Assembly: GCA_945910005.1 (NCBI GenBank)
Contig: OX246738.1
Coordinates: 22,329,686-22,393,685 of the forward strand
Length of the DNA: 64,000 nt
From: Isoperla grammatica
Lineage: Eukaryota > Arthropoda > Insecta > Plecoptera > Perlodidae
Direction: 5' to 3'
Shown here: positions 46,899 through 60,089 of the stretch, piece after piece
Layout of the letters: the number at the start of each line of letters is the position of its first letter
Position numbering within the stretch: position 1 is the stretch's first letter
Made by a program: the position numbers and the translations under genes
The notes under the pieces: generated by a model
What the model was told of the DNA's origin: nothing
Database searches by the model: none
The model's input: only the letters and a program-made list of their open reading frames with translations

Positions 46899-47659
46899 GG
46901 CTGTGCGGGCACGGTTTTTCAGTTTTCTAAAATATGTACAACGTACCCTAGTTAAGCTTGGAAATTGAAACCAGAACTTCTGAAAGTTACAAAATTATTT
47001 TTTTTCGTAATTTTGATTGTACCGGTACCGTAGATATTGCTAGATGTACACCGCTGCATTAAAAACATAACTTCGCCCAGAAATACACATTTGTGATAGC
47101 CAACTTTAATTGTAGTTAATGTGCAATGTACATACTTTGTTCTAGGACGTGAGGAATTTTCAGTTCGTTATCTTTAATGGTATATGTGCTATGATTTTTC
47201 TCATCTACCGGTACAAAATAGCTCATTTGTACCGGTAGATGAGGAAAATCATAGCACACATACCATTATTAAAGATAACGAACTGAAAATTCCTCACGTC
47301 CTAGAACAAAGTATGTACATTAACCACAATAAAAGTGCAAAATAGCTCATTTGTACCGGTAGATGAGGAAAATCATAGCACACATACCATTAAAGATAAC
47401 GAACTGAAAATTCCTCACGTCCTAGAACAAAGTATGTACATTAACCACAATAAAAGTTGGCTATCACAAATGTGTATTTCTGGGCGAAGTTATGTTTTGA
47501 ATGCAGCGGCGTACATCTAGCAATATCTACGGTGCCGGTACAATCAAAATTACGAAAAAAATAATTTGTAACTTTCAGAAGTTCTGGTTTCAATTTCCAA
47601 GCATAACTAGGGTACGTTGTACATATTTTAGAAAACTGAAAAACCGTGCCCGCACAGTC
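46899..47659. mobile_element. Fold-back element with TTAA flanks (piggyBac-type MITE), 761 bp
   Basis: TTAA flanks both ends (46895-46898 and 47660-47663). The left terminus GGCTGTGCGGGCACGG and the right terminus, read inverted, GACTGTGCGGGCACGG begin arms that pair over roughly 320 bp to the centre near 47217-47226. The right arm contains an extra tandem copy of about 120 bp (47226-47337 repeated at 47350-47455). TTAA target duplication is characteristic of piggyBac. No transposase frame is present. Confidence 0.85.
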
Positions 47660-47663
47660 TTAA

Positions 47664-49080
47664 TAACCTAGTTAGTCACCTGAAGAGGGGCACATCAGTT
47701 AAAGCTGGTGTGCACCCTATAACGGGTATTCCTACGAAAAATTATTAATTATTAATAAGTCTGTGGCATAACCCCAGCCGCCATAGACGAATACTTTGTT
47801 AGGGGCTTTTCATTCTCAAGACAAGTCTTTATTAAAGCGACCTGAGCAAGGAAGGCACTCGAATTACTGTTAACAAGAATTATTGAAAAATATTTTTCAT
47901 GGTGTTTTATTTTGTATACAATTAAATAAAGCTCTTACATTAAGCACTTTATTAGGGAAATGAAAATTATATTAACAGATTGTGTTTGATCGTGGCACGT
48001 TATGCTTTTTTTTTATGAAAAAGATAAATTGGTTGTCCACTGGTTGGGTTTAATATAAACGAATTAACATTTTTAAATTAAACAAAATAACTGCCGGAAA
48101 TTTGAGGGAGGCCTGGGCCTATTCAGGCCGCACCGTAGAGCCGCGCCGCGAGTAGTTATAACATTAGTTAATGGAAAATAAGAGTGCACTGAGGTATTTA
48201 ACTCAAAACAATGCTGAGCACAATATTAATATTCTTCACAGCATCGTGCAACTGTGCGGTGATGTCAAAGTAAATCTGTTCCAAGGTGATATGACGTCGG
48301 GCCTTATTACCTTATTTGTACGTTCGTGGCCGACCGCCTACAATGATCAATTTCAAACAAATTTCGCTGGTTAGCTCTTCAATAATCATCACGTAGCTGA
48401 CGTTACTCCATAGTCCATATCACGTGGCCGTCCTCTAACTTTGATCTGTTCTGTGACCACTGATCATGGAAGCCTTCTCAATTTACAAGGCTCTGTGGGT
48501 GGCTGACCAGGCAAGGCAGCAAATAGCAGTGACCCCCAAGCAATGACCTTCAAGGTAACTCAGTTAAAACTTTGCCCGTTAACTGCAGTCGTTCAGATTG
48601 CAATGATAAATTGATAACTGCAATTAGCGAGTTAAGAGCAAAGGGTACATCTACGTCAAAAATCGGAGGAAATTTTAATTTTTTAATTATATTATATCAT
48701 CAATTACTCAAAATTGAAAATCTGAGTCAAGAGCACACTGTGTTTTGGTAAGCCCTACAGACTGAAAAAGTACTACAACCATTAGCATAGATATTTTGTT
48801 TATTAGTAATAAAATTAAAAACATCAAAAACCAAATAAAAACCATGCTGATTATAATATTGGAGCATTCAATATGTAGGGCTTACAGTGCGCAGTGGATT
48901 CAGGTTTTCGATTTTGAAGTCCATTCTTGAGTTACAATTTTAAAACGAAAATCTAGTGCGGTTTTTCACGTAGACTCTTTGACTTACCCTTCGCTCTTAA
49001 CCTGAACGGATTATAAGGTTGCTTAAGAGTTAGGTGAGGGGGGGGGGGGGCGGGGTACTATTGGAAGTACCAAGGGGTAA
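47664..49080. other. Presumed intron, nothing recognised
   Basis: Unassigned. There is a GC-rich patch at about 48095-48150. Frames here show no protein features. Confidence 0.55.
49035..49052. repeat. Poly-G tract
   Basis: A short G-rich run, interrupted by one C, directly before the tRNA-like sequence. Confidence 0.7.
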
Positions 49081-49081
49081 A

Positions 49082-49155
49082 GCCAGGCGTCGTGGCTGAG
49101 GACTATTATGCAAAGCATAGCGTATAACCGGGTTCGTATCCACGCTTGGGCACGG
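49082..49155 (+). mobile_element. tRNA-like SINE head
   Basis: CGTGGCTGAGGACTATTATG is followed by the B box GGGTTCGTATCC at a tRNA-like distance. No intact acceptor stem is present. It lies just upstream of a LINE 3' end in the same orientation. Confidence 0.5.
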
Positions 49156-49255
49156 ATACCGTGAGGCGTTTTATTAATCTTTGTACCATATGACCAATGA
49201 TCGCCTCGGACAGCCCAACATACGACCATAGCACAAGAACAGCTAAAATGGATAC

Positions 49256-49485
49256 TATTTGAAAGATTGGGATAAAAAGATGACTAGTAAATCAATTTTG
49301 TATACTGGTATAAGAGAATTTAACAATTTACCTTGTAGAGTTATTAATTCCATTAATGTTGCTAGTTTTAAGAAAAATCATCTCTTACATAGTGTAAAAA
49401 TAAATGTGAAATATGTGTAGTGTACGTGAAATATGTAATGTATTGGAATAGATGTTGTCAGCTAAATAAAGAATTATTATTATTA
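49256..49485 (+). mobile_element. LINE 3' end with (ATT)n tail
   Basis: A frame at 49280-49420 encodes SILYTGIREFNNLPCRVINS and then SFKKNHLL. It matches the xLYxGIRxxNxLPxxI ... FKKxL end of LINE ORF2 proteins. An AATAAAG word and a (TTA)n tail close the element near 49470-49490. It is strongly 5'-truncated. Confidence 0.65.
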
Positions 49486-50923
49486 TTTATTAAATATCAT
49501 CTCTTCGAAAGCAAAGGAAGGCTTGGGCGAGGGACGTGGGGGCAGGAGGTGCTGAGTGCTTCTCAAATAGGCTCCACGTGCCTGGTAGCCTGGGTGACGG
49601 GTGGAGGGGGGTGGGGGCTCAAAGCAAATTCGAAGAAGCAAGATTAAGAAGGAGAGGGATTAAGAAAGATTCTTTACAGACCCCTATTCGACAATTATGA
49701 GAAAATTTGCAATACACATCATAAAAAAGAGGAACTCATGGGGAATTGTATGTAGTAATTTAAGATTGTCAATGGTATGGCAGAATAAGAGCCATTAAAA
49801 AATAAACAATATAAATACCAATAATAACAAGACATGTAATGATAATGGGTTGACTTTGATCCAAACAAAAAGTTTAAATTCCCATCAACGGAATGAGTGA
49901 GTATAGACAATGTGGATGTGAATGTAGTAATTAATTGAGAACCCACTCACGATTTCCAAATTACCGATACCTAAATCATACTCCAAATGAAGGAACAAAT
50001 TACCCCATTCTTTCCTAAAGGGTTTTCACAAATTGTTGAAAAATTGCGTCGCTTCGAGGCTTGTAAGCATCATCCTAGATAATCAGGATGTATCGTCCTT
50101 ATCTTCTGCCCAGGATGTCGGGCGCTGTGCCAGGACCTGGCCACAAACCGGGGACCCATAAGCCTGAGGTTCACCACGACATATCATGCCCACACGGTGC
50201 CAAGTACACTCAATGCCACAAGTTGTTCAACGCACGTTCAAGTCTCGATATCTCATTGATTTTGTATTTATTCGAGTTGCTTAGGTTAAACTTCCTAAAC
50301 ACAAGTTTAATTCCAATTATAAAGTAATAAGTGAGATTACTGTTTTTTCTTCATACCTCGAGAAAGGTATCCAATAATTCGTCGAAAAAAATTACACCAT
50401 TTCGTTTCTTTCTTACAAGTATACTGAATGAAAAAAGTTTTCAACATAATATTGTTAACAGAAGAGTGCCGCTTTAAGTTACTTTGGAAAAAAAGAATTA
50501 TCTCAAAATATCAACCCGTCTTTATACTATGAGAAATGGTTTTCATACAGTCATGGATAGTGATTATAAAACGAACTGGATACCACGTTCTACATTTCGA
50601 ATTTTTTGTTCTTTATTTATTTGTTCTTGATAATGACTAAATCTTTCATTTCACACATTTATAAAATATGAGATTACTCCTCCTTCTACTTCTTCTTAGA
50701 AACATGTTAATTTACAAAATATAGCAGTTGATCATCAACAGACTTAATAACAATGTTTGAGGCACAACTTCAATCTCATCATTTTATCGACTAATCGTAG
50801 TATTGAGATTTATAATGTCACACTTATTTGTAGATAATCCGACTAACAGATCATTTTAGTTTACTTTCTTACTTTCAGATTGGCAAAGTTTATAAAATGA
50901 GTTTTGTTTTTTATACATATATT
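49486..50923. other. Presumed intron, nothing recognised
   Basis: Apart from a G-rich patch (49520-49620), there is no recognisable feature. Confidence 0.55.
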
Positions 50924-51070
50924 ATGTTACACAGGGTTTTGGGTATTAATCCACGTTTTGTGAGGAGGTTGCTTGCAGGTTGCTTGCTTCACAAGCAAGT
51001 GAAGTAAGGTATGTGCATAAAAAACCTACTCACAAAACATGGATTAATACCCAAAAACCTTGTGTAACAT
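50924..51070. mobile_element. 147-bp MITE with ~45-bp inverted ends
   Basis: ATGTTACACAGGGTTTTGGG and TATTAATCCACGTTTTGTGA at the left pair with the right end, whose complement reads ATGTTACACAAGGTTTTTGG. The centre carries TTGCTTGCTTCACAAGCAAG, a second small palindrome. Confidence 0.83.
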
Positions 51071-53306
51071 CTTAAGTTTGTCTGCGAAAATCTACGTTAT
51101 AACATATATATTTGACGGCACAAGTCTGTTAGCGGAGAAGCGAAACGTGGAAACTTGGGAAACTCCCATGAATTTGAACGATCTATTTTTGACAGTAATA
51201 ACAGTGTTTGTACATAAAAGAAACTTTATAGATGCTCGACGTACAGCGTTGCTGTTGTTAAGTTGGTGACTGAGTCACACTGACATCAACTCTTTGGCTG
51301 GGGTTCTAATAGTGATTCTGCCACAACATACTCTGTTTTAGTACCTAGACCGGCTGAGTCAAGGTTTAATAGCAACCATACACACCTTTAGTGAGATGCA
51401 AAAATAAAATTGTGCTAAGCACAATGAATCTTTTAAACAGAGCTTGATCGTAAAAATACTCCGCTATCTAGCAAAATAAAGTTCATCCCTGCTGCATTGC
51501 ATTTGATCTCGTTTCCTGTTCCGCTTGTCAATAACATGTGGGATTGGTTCAAGTGTTCAAGTACTTCAGACTGTTGAGCGTTGATACGATTTCGATACGG
51601 AAGTAGTTTCGGGTGACAATATGTCGTTGATATTCGCTTAACATTTTCCTTTTTCTTGCTGGAGGAAAAATAGTAATGACAATTTTTCAAAGAGCAATCC
51701 TACGTGAACTTGCTGCTCGAGTGAAAGAGTGGAAACAAATAAAACATCCCTCCTCGGTTGTACGGAACACTTTACGGATTCTTTGTGTATCATTTCCTTA
51801 TTGACATAGATCACAACAAAGAACTGAGAGACAATACAAGTGTGCGCAAAACAGAATCCGAACTATCGAGCTGTTTCGAAAGGATGCTGCCTCTATTGTA
51901 CTATTTCCCTTGATTTTATTGTATTTTGTTATTTTCGAAATGGATACTTGTTTTCAATTATTTTATTATTTTTAACATTTGACGTTTAACAACAAACCCA
52001 GCAACTAGGTCATCTGACGTCTAAGGGTGTTTGGAGGAAAGGGACAAGACAAGTAGTCGGACGAGTAGGGTTAATAGCCAAAGAAGTTAAGGGGAGGAAA
52101 TGGAAAGGGGACGGCTCCTTATTTTCTCGCGTCTTACGATAGCACAAGTATACCCTGGGCCAAACTCTACCCAGGGCCTAGACAGGGAGACTTCTTTTAA
52201 AGGAGTGAATTTTGTTTTGACACGCGTATTAGAATATGTGTTTACCATTTAAAATTACGTATCCAAACAACAGTTTTGTATGGCGCCATTTCTTACCAGA
52301 CAGTGTGAGATAACTCTTACTGAAAATGATAGCAATAATAATAAAAATTTTAAAATGTTTTCAATCAATCCAAGAAACAAAACAATTCCTTGTCCACAAA
52401 CCCACACAGCACTGCAAGGAACTTAGTACATGGTACCAGTATATTAGTATAATATATATTGATGTGTTGACGTATCAATGGATCAATTATTTTGCTGTGG
52501 CGTTTTTTATAATTATTATTACTTTTTAAGAAATACATTCAGGAAGTGTGAAGAAACAAGTTATTGTATTTTTGTTGGGTGATTCAGATTCTGTTGCTAA
52601 ATGCATAATGTGCTGTCACTACACACTACACGACTAGTGAATAATTATAATGAGATGGTCCAATGGTAGCCATACTGGACCCCATTAAGTGACATCTACC
52701 TATTACTAAGAAGATATCACGTAAAGTGATGCTAGATCTACTACTTGGATACGTGGATATCACAGAGTGACAACTTGACAACTTTCAGGAATAGGGCGGT
52801 GTATTATTTTCAGGGTTCTCTTGTTAAATAGTAGACTGCCAAGTACAGACAGAGGAGGCTATCATTAAGGAACTTCCCGCTGGCTCACAGTGTAACCTGT
52901 CAAAGGGTTGCTACTTGAATTAGTTCGGAGATGGAAACAGGCCAAGATTCCTAAGATACTTAGTTCACATGGCCATTAATTGAACGCGTGTTTTTGTGTG
53001 AATTACAGACCAGAAAGCATTGCTGTATTCATAGCAAGGACATTCGTTCGAGATGAAAGCTTTAGAATTTTGAAACAACACAAATGCAATATTTCCATGT
53101 AAAGTTTCTCCCTCCATCTTGTATTTTATAAAATCTGTTTCCTTCTGGCATTTAGCTATGCATGTAAATGATGAACTCATCCATTGATTTATCAGAACGA
53201 CCGTCATAATCTACGGATGTACGAGAATACAATATTATTAAAGGAAATAACATATAACTGAAAACAGTCTTCACCTAAATAGTGTGTTATTACCAAATAG
53301 GTTATT
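51071..53306. other. Presumed intron, nothing recognised
   Basis: 2.2 kb of AT-rich DNA with no supported gene or repeat. Confidence 0.6.
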
Positions 53307-54078
53307 CAAGGGTGCCCAACATGCGGCCCGCCAAGTCTTTCATCTGGCCCACACCACCCATTGCATGGTATCATACATCTAGTAACACAACTAAACCCAC
53401 GAAGAAAATTTAATTTTCTCTGAACGCACATTGTTTTGAAACTTATTCGGTGGAGAAATAGGCCTATAAGTGTATAACCACAGATAACTAATTGGTATAA
53501 CTATTTTAGACTTTGCAGCGAAAAACTGGCAGAACTCTTTTGTTTCTACTTCTAGTTTTGTTCTCGGTCAAGCCTAGTTTCTTGGAAGCCAAGGAGGGGG
53601 TGGTTTTATTGTTTTCTTTGGTGACATCCGGCTAACCAACACGCGAGGACTTTACTGGCAGAGACAACCAACCCTTCTAGTTGTGTTTTTGCTCGCACGT
53701 GAGAAAGTTGCGAATTAAGTGTTTCTATGTGCTAACTGTGAAGTGTTTTTTGACGTGTTTTCTAAAAATGTCCCTATCACAAGAATTAAAACGACTAAAA
53801 TAAGTAGTGAGTGTTGCGTATATAATGAAAAGTGGACGGATTTGTAGTTATTTTTGTATTATATAGCTACATAGTATTATATGTAGTATTATACATTTTG
53901 CAACCAGCAAAGGTTGGAATTCATAGTCGGTCCCTACACCTAGGGGCACCCATTGTTGCTATGGATTTGTTTTGTCTAAAAAATCAAATATATACATATT
54001 TAAATTGATGTGGCCCGCAAACATTTAATAATTATGCAATGTGTGGCCCACTCATATAAATTAAGTTGGGCACCCCTG
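53307..54078. mobile_element. hAT-like non-autonomous element, 772 bp
   Basis: The termini are CAAGGGTGCCCAACATGCGG on the left and, inverted, CAGGGGTGCCCAACTTAATT on the right. Inner GGCCCGC/GGCCCAC words occur on both sides. GGTTAT is present just outside both ends, compatible with an eroded 8-bp duplication. CAGGGGTGCCCAAC ends with GGCCCGC are typical of hAT derivatives. No transposase remains. Confidence 0.82.
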
Positions 54079-54166
54079 GGTTATATTATGAAATTGTCTG
54101 TGACAGACGGTGAAAATAAAACATCAAGTCAAGTTGCACTTTGTTTTGTGGTTGGACATAGATAGA

Positions 54167-54634
54167 TACATACATACATACATACATACATACATACATA
54201 CATACATACATACATACATACATACATACATACATACATACATACATACATACATACATACATACATACATACATACATACATACATACATACATACATA
54301 CATACATACATACATACATACATACATACATACATACATACATACATACATACATACATACATACATACATACATACATACATACATACATACATACATA
54401 CATACATACATACATACATACATACATACATACATACATACATACATACATACATACATACATACATACATACATACATACATACATACATACATACATA
54501 CATACATACATACATACATACATACATACATACATACATACATACATACATACATACATACATACATACATACATACATACATACATACATACATACATA
54601 CATACATACATACATACATACATACATACATACA
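54167..54634. repeat. (CATA)n microsatellite, ~117 units
   Basis: The tract is 468 bp of practically pure tetranucleotide, following a GATAGATA start. Frames across it on both strands (IHTY and MYVC repeats) are artefacts. Confidence 0.98.
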
Positions 54635-55949
54635 GAGATATGCGATGAGATAGAGAAAAGTGTTAGCAGTGTTATTTAAACGCATGCTGTGGCGCAAATT
54701 AGAAATAAATACAGATGAAATACTCCTTGCCAACATTGGCTTCTTTCTTTTCTACAAACTGCAATCTTTACTGACAATTCCCTCCACGTCATTTGAATTT
54801 CGACATACAGCGGCAGTTTCACGCTTTCACCAATGTATATTGTATAACCTGCTGTCTTTCCATTAGGCCAGATTCTTGGTGTTAAATGTACGACGTATGA
54901 TTTCCCGTTTCTCACAATGTGGGACATTTTTACTAAGAATATTTTTTAAACGGATATTATTTTAGATATTATTTTTTCAGATTATTTTTTAACAGATAAT
55001 TTTGACAAGGACTAGAATTGTAACTTAAACATGAATTGTTGACAAACATAGATCCCCAATCAAGAGTGCAACATGGACAGGGAAGATGAGGCATAAGTTC
55101 ATTAAAACATTGAAGAACTAGCTACTTTAACTTTGCCTCAACTTTAATAACATTTTGACTATTACAATTGTGTAAAATTAATGGTTCTCGATCTCTCTCT
55201 CTGTCTAATTAATGTTTAACTTATAGTATTTACTATTTTGTTTGTATTGCTCATATGTTATTGTACTTGTATTGTAATGTATAACCTATAATAGGTCATG
55301 TATGGAAGATAATGCCTTAGATGGCCTCAATCCAGCCTCAGATAAAGACCATTATCTATATCTCCCTCCTCTCTCTCTATCTCATTTTCTCAACCACCCT
55401 CTCACCCCTCACTCAACCCCTCTCTCTTGATGCAGGTTAATTAAAACGTATTAAAAGGAACTCATTCGGAAGCGTAGATTTAATTAAAACTGGTCGGAAC
55501 CACAAAGGAATTGAATTGATTGCTCGGATATACTGCGTCGTTTTTGCATTTAGCTATACAATTTGTTTTGACTTTTGGTGATTGTTCAAATGCAAATCTT
55601 TCACATTTCATAAACTACGTATTTTTACGGTACCTGCACGCGCAATGACGAAAGAACTAGTAAGATTGCTTTCAAGAGAAATGTAAGAAAAAAATGTTTT
55701 AAATTATACCCACGCGCTGGGGAAATAGGAATTTCCATCAATATATTGCGAACAAGATTGGTAACTATACACTACAGCGAGATTGTTAAAATGAAACTTC
55801 TCTTATTTCTTCTCTAAGCAGGTTTAACAAACCAGTGTAAATTGTAATAAAACGCGTTCATCGAAGAGAAACCAATCAACTTAATACGATATTCTCCGGG
55901 GATTAAAGTTCTTCAAGAATGAAACAGTACACTGCATCTTTTTAAAAGA
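54635..55949. other. Presumed intron, nothing convincing
   Basis: A minus-strand 83-codon frame (54676..54927) has no recognisable family features. CT-rich patches occur near 55190 and 55360-55430. Confidence 0.5.
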
Positions 55950-58900
55950 ACCCTTTCATGGTTTTACTACAGATATTGAGTGGGCTTATAGTCTGAGTCA
56001 AGTGAGCATACAGTGTTGCCAAGATGGACAGTGCAAACCTTTCATGGTTTTATGACAGATATTGACGAGTGGGCTCATATTCTGAGTCACGTGAGCTTAC
56101 AGTGTGGCCGAGACGGACAGTGCAAACCTTTCCTGTGCTTTCATGGTTTTACTACAGATATTGAGTGGGCTTATAGTCTGAGTCAAGTGAGCATACATGT
56201 GTTGCCAAGATGGACAGTGCAAACTTTTCATGGTTTTATGACAGATATTGAGTGGGCTTATAATCTGAGTCACGTGAGCTTACAGTGTTGCCGAGACGGA
56301 TAGTGTAAACCTTTCATGGTTTTACGACAGATATTGAGTGGGCTTATAGTCTGAGTCACGTGACCTTACAGTGTTGCCGAGATGGATAGTGCAAACTTTT
56401 CATGGTTTTATGACAGATATTGAGTGGGCTTATAGTCTGAGTCACGTGAGCTTACAGTGTGGCCGAGACGGACAGTGCAAACCTTTCATGGTTTTACGAC
56501 AGATATTGAGTGGGCTTATAGTCTGAGTCACGTGACCTTACAGTGTTGCCGAGATGGATAGTGCAAACTTTTCATGGTTTTATGACAGATATTGAGTGGG
56601 CTTATAGTCTGAGTCACGTGAGCTTACAGTGTGGCCGAGACGGACAGTGCAAACCTTTCATGGTTCTATGACAGATATTGAGTGGGCTTATAGTCTGAGT
56701 CACGTGAGCTTACAGTGTGGCCGAGAGGGATAGTGCAAACCTTTCATGGTTCTATGACAGATATTGAGTGGGCTTATAGTCTGAGTCACGTGAGCTTACA
56801 GTGTTGCCGAGATGGATAGTGCAAACTTTTCATGGTTTTATGACAGATATTGAGTGGGCTTATTGTCTGAGTCACGTGAGCATACAGTGTTGCCTAGATG
56901 AACAGTGCAAACCTTTCATGGTTTTACGACAGATATTGAGTGGGCTTATAGTCTGAGTCACGGGAGCTTACAGTGTTGCCTAGATGAACAGTGCAAACCT
57001 TTCATGGTTCTACGACAGATATTGAGTGGGCTTATAGTCTGAGTCACGTGAGCATACAGTGTTGCCTAGATGAACAGTGCAAACCTTTCATGGTTTTACG
57101 ACAGATATTGAGTGGGCTTATAGTCTGAGTCACGTGAGCATACAGTGTTGCCTAGATGAACAGTGCAAACCTTTCATGGTTTTACGACAGATATTGAGTG
57201 GGCTTATAGTCTGAGTCACGTGAGCTTACAGTGTTGCCTAGATGGACAGTGCAAACCTTTCATGGTTCTACGACAGATATTGAGTGGGCTTATAGTCTGA
57301 GTCACGTGAGCATACAGTGTTGCCTAGATGAACAGTGCAAACCTTTCATGGTTTTATGACAGATATTGAGTGGGCTTATAGTCTGAGTCACGTGAGCATA
57401 CAGTGTTGCCTAGATGAACAGTGCAAACCTTTCATGGTTTTACGACAGATATTGAGTGGGCTTATAGTCTGAGTCACGTGAGCTTACAGTGTTGCCTAGA
57501 TGGACAGTGCAAACCTTTCATGGTTCTACGACAGATATTGAGTGGGCTTATAGTCTGAGTCACGTGAGCATACAGTGTTGCCTAGATGAACAGTGCAAAC
57601 CTTTCATGGTTCTACGACAGATATTGAGTGGGCTTATAGTCTGAGTCACGTGAGCATACAGTGTTGCCTAGATGAACAGTGCAAACCTTTCATGGTTCTA
57701 CGACAGATATTGAGTGGGCTTATAGTGTGAGTCACGTGAGCATACAGTGTTGCCTAGACGGACAGTGCAAACCTTTCATGGTTCTACGACAGATATTGAG
57801 TGGGCTTATAGTCTGAGTCAAGTGAGCATACAGTGTTGCCTAGATGAACAGTGCAAACCTTTCATGGTTCTACGACAGATATTGAGTGGGCTTATAGTCT
57901 GAGTCACGTGAGCATACAGTGTTGCCGAGACGGACAGTGTAAACCTTTCATGGTTCTACGACAGATATTGAGTGGGCTTATAGTCTGAGTCACGTGAGCT
58001 TACAGTGTTGCCTAGATGAACAGTGCAACCCTTTCATGGTTCTACGACAGATATTGAGTGGGCTTATAGTCTGAGTCACGTGAGCTTACAGTGTTGCCTA
58101 GATGGACAGTGCAAACCTTTCATGGTTCTACGACAGATATTGAGTGGGCTTATAGTCTGAGTCACGTGAGCATACAGTGTTGCCTAGATGAACAGTGCAA
58201 ACCTTTCATGGTTCTACGACAGATATTGAGTGGGCTTATAGTGTGAGTCACGTGAGCATACAGTGTTGCCTAGACGGACAGTGCAAACCTTTCATGGTTC
58301 TACGACAGATATTGAGTGGGCTTATAGTCTGAGTCACGTGAGCATACAGTGTTGCCTAGATGAACAGTGCAAACCTTTCATGGTTCTACGACAGATATTG
58401 AGTGGGCTTATAGTCTGAGTCACGTGAGCATACAGTGTTGCCTAGATGAACAGTGCAAACCTTTCATGGTTCTACGACAGATATTGAGTGGGCTTATAGT
58501 GTGAGTCACGTGAGCATACAGTGTTGCCTAGACGGACAGTGCAAACCTTTCATGGTTCTACGACAGATATTGAGTGGGCTTATAGTCTGAGTCAAGTGAG
58601 CATACAGTGTTGCCTAGATGAACAGTGCAAACCTTTCATGGTTCTACGACAGATATTGAGTGGGCTTATAGTCTGAGTCACGTGAGCATACAGTGTTGCC
58701 GAGACGGACAGTGTAAACCTTTCATGGTTCTACGACAGATATTGAGTGGGCTTATAGTCTGAGTCACGTGAGCTTACAGTGTTGCCTAGATGAACAGTGC
58801 AACCCTTTCATGGTTCTACGACAGATATTGAGTGGGCTTATAGTCTGAGTCACGTGAGCATACAGTGTTGCCTAGATGAACAGTGCAAACCTTTCATGGT

Positions 58901-60055
58901 TCTACGACAGATATTGAGTGGGCTTATAGTCTGAGTCACGTGAGCTTACAGTGTTGCCTAGATGGACAGTGCAAACCTTTCATGGTTCTACGACAGATAT
59001 TGAGTGGGCTTATAGTCTGAGTCACGTGAGCATACAGTGTTGCCTAGATGAACAGTGCAAACCTTTCATGGTTCTACGACAGATATTGAGTGGGCTTATA
59101 GTCTGAGTCACGTGAGCATACAGTGTTGCCTAGATGAACAGTGCAAACCTTTCATGGTTCTACGACAGATATTGAGTGGGCTTATAGTGTGAGTCACGTG
59201 AGCATACAGTGTTGCCTAGACGGACAGTGCAAACCTTTCATGGTTCTACGACAGATATTGAGTGGGCTTATAGTCTGAGTCAAGTGAGCATACAGTGTTG
59301 CCTAGATGAACAGTGCAAACCTTTCATGGTTCTACGACAGATATTGAGTGGGCTTATAGTCTGAGTCACGTGAGCATACAGTGTTGCCGAGACGGACAGT
59401 GTAAACCTTTCATGGTTCTACGACAGATGTTGAGTGGGCTTATAGTCTGAGTCACGTGAGCTTACAGTGTTGCCTAGATGAACAGTGCAACCCTTTCATG
59501 GTTTTACGACAGATATTGAGTGGGCTTATAGTCTGAGTCACGTGAGCTTACAGTGTTGCCTAGATGAACAGTGCAAACCTTTCATGGTTCTACGACAGAT
59601 ATTGAGTGGGCTTATAGTCTGAGTCACGTGAGCTTACAGTGTTGCCTAGATGAACAGTGCAAACCTTTCATGGTTCTACGACAGATATTGAGTGGGCTTA
59701 TAGTCTGAGTCAAGTGAGCATACAGTGTTGCCAAGATGGACAGTGTAAACCTTTCATGGTTTTACGACAGATATTGAGTAAGCTTATAGTCTGAGTCAAG
59801 TGAGCATACAGTGTTGCCTAGATGAGCAGTGCAAACCTTTCATGGTTTTACGACAGATATTGAGTGGGCTTATAGTCTGAGTCACGTGAGCATACAGTGT
59901 TGCCTAGATGGACAGTGCAAACCTTTCATGGTTTTATGACAGATATTGACGAGTGGGCTCATATTCTGAGTCACGTGAGCTTACAGTGTGGCCGAGACGG
60001 ACAGTGCAAACCTTTCATGGTTGTTACGACAGATATTGAGTGGGCTTATAGTTTG
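55950..60055. repeat. 86-bp tandem array, ~48 copies, with AP-1/E-box composite in most units
   Basis: CAGATATTGAGTGGGCTTAT recurs about every 86 bp from 55970 to 60030. Most units contain TGAGTCACGTGAG, an AP-1 core overlapping the E-box CACGTG, while a minority read TGAGTCAAGTGAG. Unit variants form longer-range blocks. The TATAGTGTGAGTCACG variant at about 57722, 58230, 58495 and 59183 is followed each time by similar unit series, indicating higher-order duplication of about 8-9 units. A longer variant unit (GACGAGTGGGCTCATATTCT) occurs near both ends only (about 56064 and 59948). No convincing exon was found in the unit on either strand. Confidence 0.95.
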
Positions 60056-60089
60056 AGCTGAGCACAGACAACCCAACAAACATGATACT

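Noticed and set aside
24061..49155. Functional tRNA genes at the B-box sites
   Set aside because: None has a pairing acceptor stem. All fit better as SINE heads or pseudogenes.
54086..54736. Frames of 160-216 codons on both strands with IHTY or MYVC repeats
   Set aside because: They are artefacts of the (CATA)n tract, which contains no stop in several frames.
55950..60055. A hidden receptor exon inside the 86-bp unit, by analogy with the other arrays
   Set aside because: Minus-strand frames of the unit are short and not membrane-like, and acceptor-like ends (CATCTAG, GACTCAG) lack a pyrimidine tract in many copies.
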